The notes under the pieces are model-generated. The model saw only the letters and a program-made list of their open reading frames with translations, did not search any database and was not told the origin of the DNA. The translations under genes and the position numbers were made by a program. Positions 1-10,777 of a stretch of 64,000 nucleotides of DNA are shown here, piece after piece. Position 1 is the stretch's first letter. Each line of letters starts with the position of its first letter. Source of the DNA: Adiantum capillus-veneris (taxonomy: Eukaryota; Streptophyta; Polypodiopsida; Polypodiales; Pteridaceae); the NCBI GenBank assembly GCA_014529385.2, contig CM043944.1, forward strand, positions 89,595,384-89,659,383, read 5' to 3'.

Positions 1-443
1 CGCTTATACGATAATCAATGCAAAAAAATATAATATCCCTATCTTACATATAAAATTGAAGTCTCACATGATCTAACTAAGTAAAACTAGTCCAAGAGCG
101 TGTAGCATAGTCCAAGAGCGTACTAAGGAACCACTTTTGTTGATAACTATATGTATCCTTAATGTATCTTAGTTTCACTTTCAAGCTATTGCCCGTTCAA
201 CCTACACTCCAACTACTCGTCCAATTCTGACCCATCTCAACTACTCAAAAAACATGGCTATAAAGGTGTGTTAGGTTCTCCGTGCAAATTTGTAGCTTTC
301 ATCCAAATGAACTATAATCACAAAACAAGAAACTCTTACAAAGAAGTGTTAGTTCTTGCATGTATTTTGTAGCTATTGACTCACAAGTTCGAGGCCCCAA
401 ACTCTTTTGGGAAGCCATGATTTTGAAACACAAAAACTTCCTC
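1..443. other. AT-rich flank, no feature recognised
   Basis: I see no protein-like reading frame, RNA gene or element terminus here. The sequence is AT-rich with short direct repeats such as 'tccaagagcgt' twice near 90-120. It is probably the eroded far side of the chromovirus remnant that follows. Confidence 0.4.
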
Positions 444-467
444 TCATTTTCCCCTTTTCTCACTTCT

Positions 468-491
468 CCCCCGCCCCCCCCCCGCCCCCCC
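468..491. repeat. Homopolymeric C tract
   Basis: A run of about 24 bases is almost all C, broken by two G. On the minus strand, the sense strand of the neighbouring gypsy pieces, it is a G tract just past the integrase zinc-domain remnant. It could be an expanded purine tract or simple slippage. Confidence 0.7.
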
Positions 492-599
492 AACAATAAA
501 TATGATACCCCCTTCCTTATTTTTAAGCTTGGGAGATAAATTATTGGGGGCCTGCCGCTCACTTATACACTTATGAAACTTGTAAAAATAACCCCCTCC

Positions 600-983
600 C
601 CTGCACTTGCGTGGTGCGGTAAGTTTCCCATGGTGAATCCCCCGGGCATACTCTTTTATGTCCACTTTCATGGTAGGGCAATAGAAGTACATCTCTACTC
701 CTTGAAGAGTAGGTTGAATGCCTCTAAGCCTCGCATAGGCAGGAGCATGGGATTCATACATGAGTTTCTCACGAAGGGAGTGGGTAACACATAGCCTATT
801 GCCATGGAGAAGATAACCATCCTACAAGGTGAATGGCTCCTCTTTCTTCCCCAAAGCAAGGGCTGACATTATATCTTTAAATTCAGGGTTAGTAGCATAC
901 TCATCTATCATAGAAGATAGATCATTGTGAGTTGCTATAGACATTGCATTAATTTTTGGTCGTCGTGAAAGTACATCGGCCAC
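600..983 (-). pseudogene. Chromovirus G: RNase H tail and integrase zinc-binding remnant
   Basis: Read on the minus strand, this begins with VADVLSRRPK, the hallmark of the RNase H/integrase junction of plant Ty3/gypsy polyproteins. It continues through SIATHNDL, a DGYLLHGNRLCV-like segment and SLREKLMYESHAPAYA, which match the N-terminal integrase region. The second zinc histidine of the usual GHxGI motif is lost (ARLRGI). It joins the RT remnant above it with an internal deletion: everything from just after RT motif 'FGSTNAPATFN' to the end of RNase H is missing. Several stops and frame changes make it non-functional. Confidence 0.7.
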
Positions 984-989
984 TTGAGC

Positions 990-1717
990 TCGCGATAGGG
1001 TCTAAATATTTTCTCCATCAAATGATTGAATGTGGCTGGTGCATTGGTCGAACCAAAAGGCATGAGTAGATATTCATAACGACCAAACGTTGTACGAAAC
1101 GTGGTCTTTAGAATATCTTCATCCACTATCCTTATTTGATGATAGCGACTTTTTAGGTCAATCCTATTGAAGTAGGTAGAGCCTTGTAGCTTATCAACAA
1201 ACAGATCTTCTACCTGAGGCACATGAAATTTTTTTTTGATTGTGATATGGTTTAGTGCTCTATAGTCCACACACATACGATATGTACCATCTTTCTTTTG
1301 CACTAAAAGGATTGGAGAACAAAAGGGATAGGAGCTAGGCCTCACCATCCCTTTGTCTACCAATTCTTGTACTTGCCTCGTGATCTCCTCTTCTTGAGCT
1401 TGGAAAACTCGATAAGGAGGCTCGTTAGGTGATGAGCTTCCTGGTAGGAGCTCAATTCGATGGTCATCATCCCCTCGTTTTGGAGGTAATTCCATAGGGA
1501 TATCATCAATGAGAACATCTTGGAATCCATTTAAAAAAGTAGACAAGTTTAACTCTTCTTGATTCCTACCATTTTCATTTGATAAACCATTAGCATCATT
1601 AGTGGATTCTTTGACAAAAATCATGTACGCAGCAATCGAGCTTTTCATTGACTTATCAAAAGCTGCTGAATTTAAAATCGGTATAGTATGACCAGACTCA
1701 TTAGCATCTATATACAT
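990..1717 (-). pseudogene. Chromovirus G: reverse transcriptase remnant
   Basis: The open minus-strand frame encodes a Ty3/gypsy RT N-terminal half. After a PR-RT linker come LPPKRGDDDHRIELLPGS, PPYRVFQAQEEEI, SPILLVQKKDGTYRMCVDYR (fingers), NRIDLKSRYHQIRI (first catalytic Asp region) and TTFGRYEYLLMPFGSTNAPA. The frame then jumps to VADVLSRR without reaching the YxDD active site, so RT is catalytically incomplete. It follows the protease remnant on the same strand. Family assignment is strong from motif order. The exact chromovirus clade is inferred only from the chromodomain piece on the other strand. Confidence 0.9.
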
Positions 1718-1738
1718 GTTCTTTCCCCTGTAGGTGAA

Positions 1739-2194
1739 TTAGATTCTCCTTTCAAGGAACTTCATGTTGGCAGCCATGCGATCAAACCATGGTGCCCCTA
1801 GGATAGCATCCTCATGTTGGAGAGGAGAGATGAAAAAGTCTTCTTTGTTGATATAGCTTTGGACATGAAGCCTCAACTTCCCTATCAAGGGAGTAACGGA
1901 GGCTTGTTGTCCCTTGAAATCTGTGTCAGTCGTTACAATATCTCCCATCTCGAAATCTTGAATGCCCAACTTGGTGTCAACTCCATTTGATATGAAGTTG
2001 TGAGTAGAGCCAGGGTCAAACAAGATGAAGGCATCATGCTCCTTTACCTTTCCCAAGCATAGGAGAGAGATGACCCTTTGCAATAGCATCCTCTTTTGGA
2101 GCTCCAATGTTGGAAGCCCTAGGAGTTTCATTGCAAGTATTTTTCTTGGGGCAAGAACGATAGCCATGTCCTTGCTCTCCACACTTAAAAACAC
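1739..2194 (-). pseudogene. Chromovirus G: aspartic protease
   Basis: A retropepsin-like domain carries the active-site motif FDPGSTHNFIS (Pro in the position usually Ser or Thr) and the second conserved motif AILGAPWFDRM about 75 residues later. It lies between gag and RT as in plant gypsy polyproteins. Many chromoviruses use D-P/S-G here, so the substitution alone need not inactivate it. The frame stops before RT, and surrounding frameshifts show that the copy is dead. Confidence 0.85.
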
Positions 2195-2900
2195 AAATGG
2201 TCCTTGCTAAAAGCTTCAAGATCTTCATGAAAGATTTTGTTTTTACCTTTAAAAACTCCCTTCTCCTTGGACCTATTTTTGTTGTAGTTGTTGTTGTAGG
2301 AAGTACCTTGGGAAGAATTTTGAGCATTGGTTTTCCCCTTTGCATCATTTTTCTCTTTGTTTTCCATGGGTTTGACATTCTGTCTAGCCCCTTGTTGGAA
2401 ATTGATGCTGGAAGCAATCATGGTGTGGTGGATTAATTTGGTGATAGAACCAGGCTGTCGAGAGTTGACATACTCATCCATTCCTTCAAGTAATCTCGCA
2501 CAAAATTGTTGCTTTTGCTCGACAAAGTCTATCTTTTGAAAGACAGTAGCCTTGAGGTGTAAATCCCAAAACTTGTCCACATATTTGTGAATAGACTCAT
2601 GTGAAAGAAGCTTCAAACTGCACCAATTCAGTAAGTTCTTTGTCACATGTGAGAAGCACCTCAAGCTTTTGGGCAACGTTCCCACTAACACTTAGCAAGC
2701 TGACAAGCACCTCATGCTTGGGTAGGATTTCCACCTCAAGGTCAGCCCTAGGTTGCCTAAGATCAAAGGAATTTTTAACACTAACTTTTGGAGGTCTTTA
2801 ATGAAGATAACCCTAAGGACTTTAAGCTCCATTACGTAGCATTCTTCTTTAACAGACCATCTCTCATTTGGACCCCTTTAACTTTGGCCTCGTGTTGAGA
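2185..2900 (-). pseudogene. Chromovirus G: gag capsid and zinc knuckle remnant
   Basis: The minus frame gives a retrotransposon gag-like tract (…LLSHESIHKYVDKFWDLHL, EQKQQFCARLLEGMDEYV) followed by a basic, Asn-rich linker. In the overlapping frame comes a degenerate CCHC knuckle, FKCGEQGHGYRSCPKK, whose first Cys is displaced. A frameshift separates capsid from knuckle, and the N-terminus above 2700 decays with stops. Order gag-PR-RT on the minus strand is preserved. Confidence 0.7.
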
Positions 2901-3039
2901 TAGATCCATAAGCACATCTATATTCTAACCCTTGTTCCCATTTATTCTCCCACATTAAATGATCAGTTTAATATGAGAAAATAATTTGGGCTCGTTAGAT
3001 ATTAGATTTTATGACAATACAAGGAGGTTATAATTCACT

Positions 3040-3985
3040 TATGGTAATTGTTGACCTACTCACGAAGGTTACGCATCTCATACCAGTCAAAACAACCTTT
3101 ACCGCCTGTGGCATTTAATGACTATTTGTTGTTAAAGAGATTTTCAGATTGCATGGATTGCCCAAACGGATTGTAATTGATTGAGATGTGAAGTTCACTT
3201 CAAACTTTTGGACCTCACTCTTCAAAGCAATTGGAACAGAATTAAACTTTAGTACCGCATACCATCCTCAATCAGATGGTCAAACAGAGCAAGTCAACCA
3301 AGTCATCGAAGATATTCCTAGAGCTTATTGCAGTAGAAAGCCTAATGGATGGATTCAATTTTTACCTCTAGTGGAGTATGCTTACAATGCTTCTCACTAT
3401 CAAAGCATTGGTATAACCCCATTTTCTCCCTTGTATGATCAAGATGTGTCTCTCCACTCAACTTTTCTGACCTTACACATCAGAGTTGACGCATCTTCAA
3501 GCATCTCAGGATCGTCAAAAGCAGTATACATATGGTAAGAGATCCGAAAGAAGATTCAAAGAAGGTGACAAGGTTTTTCTTCGGATTCATCCAAAAGAAA
3601 GTACCTTATCATTTGGAAAGTACAAGAAGCTTAGCCCATGTTATTGTGGTCCTTATGAAGTGAACAAGTGTATAGAAACCCAAGTTTATAAGTTGAAGTT
3701 GCCAGCTCACATCAAAGTCCACAATGTATTTCATGTAAGCTTATCAAAACCCTATATTCCGAGTGATGATCAACTCCTCAACAATGAACAAATTGTCATG
3801 CCTACTCAAAATATCTTGGAGCTCCAATCTTCTAGAATTTTAGAGTCTCGACAGAATATTCTTTGAAATAGAGCTCTCATAGAACACCTATTTAAGTGGT
3901 AGGACTATCCTAAAGAAGATGCAACATGGGAAGATGAAGCCACGCTAAAGCAGGACTACCCTTACTTTTTCTCAAGATGAGGACA
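3040..3985 (+). pseudogene. Chromovirus integrase core and chromodomain (opposite strand to G gag-RT)
   Basis: On the plus strand the sequence reads VIVDLLTKVTHLIPVKTTF, then FRLHGLPKRIV and an altered second catalytic region (stop in the S-D-R-D motif), FTSNFWTSLFKAIGTELNFS, AYHPQSDGQTEQVNQ (catalytic Glu) and the C-terminal KEGDKVFLR…YKLKLPAHIKVHNVFHVSL. A chromodomain follows (LFKW-stop-DYPKEDATWEDE). Frameshifts occur near 3490 and 3865. The piece starts where the minus-strand G element lacks sequence, so both may derive from one element rearranged by inversion, or from two elements. Confidence 0.85.
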
Positions 3986-4574
3986 TTTCGAATCCCTAAG
4001 TTGGAGAGATTGTAATGTACCCAACATTTTCAATAAAAACTATTTTATTTACTTTGCAAAAATGTTTAAGGTTCGCATTTTGTTAAGTCATAGAGCATTC
4101 CAACGGAACGATCGGATAAAAAATGGGACTTTCAAACTATTAAGTATGGCCTTTATTCACTTGGAAACAATAGGTTGATATAAAAACTTCACGACTGTAT
4201 CTAAAGATAAGAGTTGACCCTTAAGAAAGAAGGAGTAATTTTAGGAAAGGAGTATTTTTATAAGAGAAGGAGTATTTTTAGAGAAGTAAGTCAAGTTTAG
4301 AGCTTCTTTTCTTGAAAGCCAAGCTCCGGCAAGAGAGCTTTTGCTTTTGAGAACTTTTGTGTGTGTGTTGAAAGTGAAGAGAGAGTGGTCTTTATATAGG
4401 CTCTCAAGGTCAAAATCAAAAGTTAAGAATAGCAAAACTTTGCGCGCATTCATGACTTCTTTTTTTTACGGACACGCATCTTGATGCGCTCTTTTGAATC
4501 TCTAATTTTAGAAGGACCTTGATGTCGGAGGTACCTTCTCTCCCTCAACCTCTCTCCCTCAAGATCTTACCCTT
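3986..4574 (+). other. Probable 3' untranslated/LTR remnant of the chromovirus
   Basis: After the chromodomain comes 'tgtaatgtaccc', a possible LTR start near 4013. A TATA-like 'tttatatagg' at 4391-4400 and pyrimidine-rich 'ctctccctcaac' blocks follow, before the sequence is cut at 4574 by element A. No partner LTR was found, so the LTR assignment is an inference from position and the TATA-like box. Confidence 0.35.
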
Positions 4575-5446
4575 TGTAAGCGGGTCGCCACGACGGACGT
4601 TCACAGCATAGCTCTTTTGTACTTACATAATGTCAATATGCAAGGAAGCGACTCGAGATGGTGCACGGAGACTTAATGAGAGTTTCAATCTTACCAAAGT
4701 GAACTCAAGGGGCTACTTGTTCTACGCAAAAGCAAATCAACCACTTCCTAGTTAGACAATCTGTATGCATCCAATCTCACCACTCTAGGTCATCACGCCT
4801 TTTTGGCATCCAAACGAATCCGGAATGCAACGAAAATTAAGGAGAGGTATCACAACACTTAAGGGCTCAATTCTACCAAGTTCTGTCACCATCTGGGAAC
4901 GTACATAAATCACGATCCATCACAAAAAATGTGCAAAAAATTAAAACTGAAGTACTCGAAAAGGTCCTCCTTAAACATAGAAACACTTATCCATGGTCAA
5001 AACATCAAAAAATAACCATTTTAACCTCCAAATCAATGCATTTAGCTCACAAACAATGCATCACGAACCACAGCAAAATTGAAAATGATCACACTTAGAT
5101 TGTAGAGCAAGAGACAAGGAACACAATGTGCTATTCGGAAACGAATTCTGATTACCAGTTCAGAAGAAAAGAAGATTACAATTTGTAGCAGTAAGAGGCC
5201 TCCACAGTGCACATTTTTTATTCTTCAAGCTAATGATAATTCTCCCCTCAAAACTAACAGTTTTGACTTTAAAAGTTAAGGGGATTTCCCATGGCCATCC
5301 GGCCTCTTACAAGGGTGTAGATTTAGAGAAGTAGAGTCTAAAAACCATCACGGTTACAACTCATCCTAAGCTGAATTACATGTCTTTCTTCGAAAAAATA
5401 GAGTGTTTACAGGGTTTGGTGTGCATATGCCTGTATCCACCAAACA
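4575..5446 (-). repeat. Element A 3' LTR
   Basis: 872 bp, aligned along its whole length with 24967-25845. Scattered substitutions, a 10-base indel near the TG end and a short rewritten patch near 5330 separate them. The TG end carries an inverted repeat, TTTGGTG…CACCAAA, able to form a hairpin. Positions 4902-4923 hold a degenerate version of the palindrome seen in the leader (tacat…atcacgatccat). Confidence 0.93.
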
Positions 5447-5460
5447 TTCTCCCCTTCCTA
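5447..5460 (-). other. Element A polypurine tract
   Basis: Directly inside the 3' LTR the minus strand reads GGAAGGGGAGAA before TGTTTGG, a good PPT for plus-strand DNA priming in reverse transcription. Confidence 0.8.
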
Positions 5461-5499
5461 TTCATTGCACGTCCTTGTGTAAGCTGTCTCTGAGCGAGT

Positions 5500-8400
5500 C
5501 TACTGCCTTCTTTCGAGCGTTGCAGTGAGATTTCTGAATTTTTGAGCTCTTGCTTCAATCTCGACTTTGGTGGCCAGCTCTCTGAAGGGATTATTACTGA
5601 GGGTACTTTGGTAGGCAATGTGGCGGGCTGGCAGATCTTTTGTCATTGGATTGAATATGGAAGAGTCCACTTCAAAGAAGCCTGTTATGAAAGCCTCTTC
5701 GAAGGTCTGCATGTAATGAGAGGGCAGAAACATGACTCTTGCATACAATCCCATGATGAAATTTCTACTAAGGATTTCTATCTCCATATTCTAGCAAATG
5801 CCCCGCGTACCTTCGACAAAAAATTTCATGGGATGCTATACTGCTTTGATATCACGAAAAGTTGTAATGTATGTGATGAGCATTTTGGAAATCTTTACAA
5901 CCATCTGACAGGTGAGATCTAGGATCTCCTTCATCATGTTGATTACTCCTTTTAGAGTTTGAACCATGTACTGCTCGGATGGTGGGTTGTTATTGAGAGG
6001 TTTTGTGATTACAGGGTAGTTTTGCACTGCCGGTCTTTTGCTTTGCCAAATGTAAACACTATCCCATGATCGTCGTCTGTTGATGAGACAGTAAGTGGGG
6101 TCGATCTTGAGATGCTAGGGAGCGTTCCTATAATAGGTTTCACCGGTTGCTCGCTGATCAAACCATTTTTTCCGCCAGAGGGGTTGATTGTCTATGATGG
6201 GTTTGAATCTGAAGGGCCGTATTAGGAACCTCTCTGTAGTCCCCTCTGTTGTTTGGTACAAGTTCGGGGAGCATCTTTTGCTGCCATAATTTAACTTCTT
6301 GCCGCATCAATGGTAGTGCGATCATCTCGTGCCCGTGATTCTTTACTACCTCATCTCGAGTGATCATGAGGAGGGCAGTCGATTCCAGCACCTTCAGTTC
6401 ATATTGCATATAAGCTTTGTGTGAAGGGTCCTTAACGTTTGAGATCCAGTGCTGAATTTAATCCCTGTCGACTCTAAAGTGGATGTCGTGGCTGGATCTG
6501 CAGATTCCTGTGTTCCTTTTCCCGTGCTGGTAGTAGGCACCTCTATTTGATGAGCTTCAAACGTTGATTGTTTGAATCCTCCTCCTTGCTCAAAGTCCCC
6601 TGGGGCCTGTTGATATTTTGTTTGATTTGCTCTCAGAGTTGCTAAATCCCCTCTTGCCTTAGTCAATTGCCTTTTTAAATCTTTGATTTCCTCATCCTTG
6701 GCCTATTGTAGGGCCCTATGACCAGCCGTCGTGGTCTGTCAGTCATATTTCTCTTGATTCAGGGCTTCTTTCAACTCTTTGATTTCTTGACTCAAAGAGG
6801 TAGATCTTGCAGTCGTCGTTGAGGAGGAGGGGGTCTCTTGTATGGCCAGGAGCTAAGCTAGAGATCCGCTAACCACCGCATACGAGCCTTGTAGCTTCTC
6901 ATTTTGTTCTCTTTCTCTGGTTAGCTCCTCATCAAGACGTTGCTGTTCGACCTACAATGCGGAGTTTGCCTCGTTAAATTGTTGCACTTTCTTGTAATAG
7001 TAAGCTGCATTCTCCGGTTCTCTTTGCAACTCTGATTGTGCCTGGAGTTGTGCCTTCTCTAGTGATTCTATTTGTTGCTTTAGCTGCAAGGACTCTGCTG
7101 CCGTTCTAGATGCTTTCTTCTTGGTATCTTCTAACTCCAGCTCTTGAAGATTTTAAAGAGCCCTTTGACATTGAAATTGTAGCTTGATCTGCTCTAAGTG
7201 AGCATCAATGTCAAAGGATTGGACTATCTCCTCTCCTTTCTCCATGGTTGCTTGTGAGCGTGGCGATCTTGGCCTATGCTGGCCTTTTTGGCCCTGATCC
7301 GATTGTTCAGCCACCTCAGTTTTCTTTTCTCTTTGTTTTGAATCTTTTAGAGCAGCAGAGGTTGTGGTGGGCTTTGTTTGTGCGGACTCCGTTTCTTCAT
7401 TCGTTTTGTGTTCCATCTGCTTTTCCTCCGCTCTTTGTTCTGGAAAGCCTGAAATTTTTCCTTCCTCTTTTTTCGAAGTCTCTGGAAGTGCCTTAGCGTC
7501 CTTGGGAGAACCAAGGTCTTGACCTTGCTGGTCCTGTGTATCGTGCTGTACCTCTCCTTGCGAGTGACTATCCTCTTTGTTTCTTCGATTAGATTCGTCA
7601 GATGATTCAAGATCATCGACGAGTGGCTTCTTTGATTCTTCTTTTTGCCTTTGCTCCATCTTTTGCTTGAGTTCATTTGTGAATGCGTTGCCGCATGGCG
7701 CTGGCAATCTCCCATTTTTCTTCAGCTTCCTGCCTCTTCTGTTGCTTGATCCTTTCTAAAGCCGTTGTTTGCCTACGTAGTAGTGGAATATTTTTGGCTT
7801 CATCATCCTCTTCTGTTCCTTGGGTTTGTTTTTTATCTTTCTTTTGTTGGCGGAGCCTTTCCCTCAATTCCTGATCTTCTTCCATTGTTCTCCTCGCATG
7901 TGTAATGGGAATAGCCTCTGCCACATGCACAACTTTCTTTTTCAAGCATGTATATCCAATTGTCTGTGATTTGTCCTGCTCCTCCTCCAAAGACTGGTAC
8001 TCCGAAGGAGTGTCTCTTGGGTGGGACCCTTCTTCCTAGCTACTCCGAGCATCTGACTCGGTCTTCTCGCTGTCAGAATCCTTTAACGGTGTGCTTTGCC
8101 TCGTCTATTTGACTTCTGGTTTTGGCCTTGTAGAAGGCCCTACCCACTGGTCTTACAGCTCTTTTAGATATGTGGATCAGATCTATTTGTGCTTCTGCAG
8201 GTGGTAGATCCTCGATCATCCCCAGTTCCTAATAGGCTATACGTGTGAGGCTTGGTCCCCCGTTCTTGTAAGCTTTACTTCTTTGACTCCCTTTCAGGTT
8301 TGCTTCCACAATAGTGTCAAGAAGATAGTTGCCAAAGTCGCAACTGACCACCTTGCCTTCAACCAAGCCCATTGCCATTACCACGGCCATGTGCAACAAA

Positions 8401-8971
8401 GGTTTGGTATATCTAGGCAGCTTCTGCACCTTGAAATGTTGCCATATGGCAGTTCAATTTTTTAGTAGATCAGGTCTTGATACGTCAGTTTGTGGTCTCG
8501 TTGCTTCAAAAAGGCTTTATCATTGTCTATTGCCTTCATCTTCTCCAAGACATTGTGTGTCCCTTGCAGCACGTGGAGGGCTTCATTGATAATTTTCGCT
8601 GTGATATTTACCTTGATGACTGCCCCATCCTTGTCCGTCAGGATTGCTTCCCCATTGTACTGAATTGAACTTATGAGCTCGTGAGCTCGTCTGAAGTTCG
8701 TACCCCAAGGAGGTAGTCGTAAGAAGTTGTCTAGCTATAGGCACCTGCCCCCTGCTTGCACTTCTGGATTTTGGTCCAAAGTCCACATTTCTTGTGGAAA
8801 GATTGTGGCCTTTACAATTTCTCCGTCTGCTGCTTAAAACCTTCTAATGAAGATGTTTGTCGGTATTGCTTCAAGTACCTGTTCGATGATGTGAGCTTTC
8901 TCATTGGATGAGATATCGGTTATCTCATAGAGTGCCGCGTTCCACTCCCATTGTGCTTTCCTTCGAGGCAT
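5500..8971 (-). pseudogene. Element A: long additional ORF (aORF) between IN and 3' LTR
   Basis: From ATG 8971 (MPRRKAQWEWNAALYEITDI) the minus strand shows about 1,100 codons of protein-like sequence broken by about ten stops and at least one frameshift (near 7680). The N-terminal third (8971-8100) looks globular (RRAHELISSIQYNGEAILTD, IKVNITAKIINEALHV). The middle (7990-6700) is extremely Lys/Glu/Gln-rich and predicted coiled coil (for example ASRTAAESLQLKQQIESLEK). The C-terminal part (6410-5500) is again globular (FIMGLYARVMFLPSHY). Nearly all stops sit at CAG/CAA/CGA-like positions, consistent with C-to-T decay. Athila and some Tat elements carry an extra ORF here, sometimes called env-like. 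I see no clear signal peptide or transmembrane segment, so no function is assigned. Confidence 0.65.
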
Positions 8972-9167
8972 CCTATTGTCAATTCTAGCATTGAAAATAG
9001 GTTTTAGCCAATGATCAGAAATGTTGGAAAGTGTAAACTCGACCATAAAATGAAAAATGAGCATAACTTTGTCAAAACTACTCCAAATTTGACCAAATTT
9101 CACTAGTGCATCTAGGATTACTATAGGCACAAGAATGTAATGTAACAGATGAATTCTGGCAAAAAGG

Positions 9168-10408
9168 AACATGGATCGCGATCCATGTTGTGATGCATTT
9201 TGAAATTCTAACTTTGGCAAGTTATTCTGGGCCTATGGGGATGCTATTGAGCAATTTTCTATGGATTTAGGGTTGAAGGTACATGGATCGTGATCCATGT
9301 TGGGCAACATTTTGAAAATCTGATGATACCATCTAGTGGGGTTCACCTAGATTATGCCTTGGTCCAAAAAATTTGGGATTTGGATCAATGGTTTGACACT
9401 TGGGATAAATTGGAAAACCTTTTGCATACTTAGAGGTTTTTGGCATTTTGAAGTGGATTTTGGGATTCAAATGGCTTGAGCCTCCAAGGCTTGGCTTTCT
9501 TGAACATACTGAATCATATGGCATGGTTTTTACTTATATTGGGCAAAAAGGTACATGGATTGCCATCCATGTTGGACAGAATTTTGATACAGTTCTTGTG
9601 CACAGTTGTTCCTTTAGGTTTTCCTAGTACACTGGTGAAATATTTTCAACTTTGGACATGTTTTTCCTTAGTTTGCCCCCTTTTCCAGTTTATGGCCATG
9701 TTTTTTCCGTTTTGACCATATTTGTTTTTGGCAACCATTTTTGGACTCATGTTTTGCCTGAGATCTATCATTGTTTTGAATTCTAATGATTTCGGTCTAC
9801 AATTCATAGCTTCGCCTGGCTCCTTAGCAAATTCTACCAGACATTGAATCCTTTTGAGAAGACACATTGAATCCTGCAATTTTCACCATTTTGCAAGTAA
9901 ACCTTTGCTTAGTTTTGATTCTACCATGAAACTTTTAACATCCTTAGGTTGCATTTGCTTGTTGATAGACTCCAAGGAGAGTGTGAAGTCTCCTAATTGA
10001 CTTTAACATTAATTTGAAAACTTGTCAGGACTCTGTCTTTAGCCTTTCTATATGGGTCTTGTTGGCATCCCAACATTTGATCTCATGAGTTTTTCTATGG
10101 GATCCCACCTTTTTTCCTATGAAAATGACCAAAAGACCATTTGCAAACTGAAAGTAGCAATCCTAGAGGATTTGATGAAGTTAAGAGCACTTCTTGTGAT
10201 CATTTTGCAACACCATTCTATTTGTACATTGTCCAGCTAGTGAGCCACTTTTACCTTGATTTTGGCAAAAAGGAACATGGATCGCGATCCATGTTGGGGT
10301 GCATTTTGAAAAACCAGTCACAGGATTTTGTTCCTTCCCAACTCTGGGTTCTCTTGAACAATTTTCTCATATTTTAGGGTTTGGGGAACATGGATTGCGA
10401 TCCATGTT
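9168..10408. repeat. Palindrome array 2 of element A (five copies)
   Basis: Five copies of a 22-bp palindrome with core CATGGATCGCGATCCATG lie at 9168-9189 (perfect), 9280-9301, 9552-9573, 10274-10295 (perfect) and 10387-10408. Conserved flanks are GGCAAAAAGGWA before and GTTGGGNNGCATTTTGAAA after. Start-to-start distances are 112, 272, 722 and 113. Sequence between copies is only weakly alike. The array lies directly upstream (minus strand) of the aORF start at 8971. Confidence 0.9.
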
Positions 10409-10703
10409 CCACTACTTTTCTCTGTTGTTTCTACCTTGCCTGATTCTGTCAGCTAATTGGGGTCTACTGGTGAAATATTTTTGGTTTTTGATGGGTTTTG
10501 GACTTGCTCAATGGCCCTGTTAGTTTGCCGATTTTGTGACTTTGTACTGCTTTGATCTGTTGTTTTGGCATTGTTGATGCAGTATGGGACATACACACAT
10601 GCTCTTGCAAGGTTAATGATCATACCTGTCAAATCTGGTGTAGTAAGATCCACCGAGGTGGTCGTGGCGGACAGAAACAACTCCAAAAACTCTATGCTCC
10701 TGT

Positions 10704-10705
<2 letters not shown>

Positions 10706-10774
<69 letters not shown>
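10706..10774. repeat. (CT)n microsatellite
   Basis: About 34 uninterrupted CT units. The Arg-Glu and Ser-Leu repeat ORFs crossing it on both strands are artefacts of the dinucleotide repeat. Confidence 0.98.

Positions 10775-10777
<3 letters not shown>

Noticed and set aside
7248-7874. Phe/Leu/Ser-rich plus-strand ORFs that look like membrane proteins
   Set aside because: They are the antisense of the Lys/Glu-rich coiled-coil ORF of element A.
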